DNA of 22,674 nucleotides from Chitinophagaceae bacterium UBA4857 (lineage in GTDB: Bacteria > Bacteroidota > Bacteroidia > Chitinophagales > Chitinophagaceae): positions 7,186 to 29,859 of the forward strand of contig DHEF01000030.1 in the NCBI GenBank assembly GCA_002399735.1, in the 5' to 3' direction. Position 1 is the stretch's first letter. Each line of letters opens with the position of its first letter. Shown here piece by piece: positions 22,649 to 22,674 of the stretch. The translations under genes were made by a program, and so were the position numbers. The notes below the pieces were generated by a model. The model was given only the letters and a program-made list of their open reading frames with translations. It was not told the origin of the DNA and searched no databases.

Positions 22649-22674
22649 CTCAGAGACTGTTTAAGTTTTAAAAT

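Overview
The window looks like chromosomal DNA from a Bacteroidota bacterium, most likely of the Chitinophagaceae type. The supporting signs are AT-rich DNA with little Shine-Dalgarno signal, promoter-like TAnnTTTG boxes, protein families I know mainly from this phylum (DUF2480, DUF5606, a bacterial GH3-like protein, a carboxypeptidase-regulatory-like/plug/beta-barrel outer-membrane protein) and periplasmic proteins whose signal peptides end in AQT or GQT. There are 17 complete protein genes and one gene tail. I saw no tRNA, rRNA, CRISPR array, insertion sequence or prophage gene. The genus is inference.

Layout. Positions 1-2883 (+): the tail of an unknown gene, then an HXXXD acyltransferase and an FAD-dependent oxidoreductase that look co-transcribed. 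Positions 3080-6240 (-): a GH3-family adenylate-forming enzyme, the LPS-export ATPase LptB, and an Nfu iron-sulfur scaffold that has its own terminator in front of lptB. Positions 6760-8904 (+): a large membrane-anchored PpiD-like peptidyl-prolyl isomerase with a good promoter and terminator. Positions 9349-10391 (+): a DUF2480 protein and a small two-helix membrane protein, ending at a bidirectional terminator. Positions 10442-12400 (-): a cystathionine gamma-synthase/lyase-type PLP enzyme and a DUF5606 protein with a histone-H1-like tail. Positions 12748-15636 (+): a TonB-receptor-like outer-membrane protein. Positions 16494-19624 (+): a PadR regulator, a double-PspC membrane protein and a secreted NTF2-like protein, forming an apparent envelope-stress operon with a candidate autoregulatory operator. 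Positions 19917-21125 (+): a secreted SGNH hydrolase. Positions 21371-22571 (-): paaG and paaI of phenylacetyl-CoA catabolism.

How the genes fit together. Much of the window serves the cell envelope: LPS transport, periplasmic folding, an outer-membrane barrel, PspC-type stress proteins and a secreted esterase-like enzyme. The rest is housekeeping metabolism. I did not find a convincing new multi-gene defence or mobile system.

The least explained material is between the genes. One element follows the stop codons of at least two genes, and probably a third, always in the same orientation to the gene. A 31-bp sequence occurs as two exact inverted copies 6.4 kb apart, one of them in a structured GC-rich element. 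Tandem arrays with a 7-bp period sit beside gene ends. A degenerate family shares a CGTCCCT core. These are the best leads in the window.
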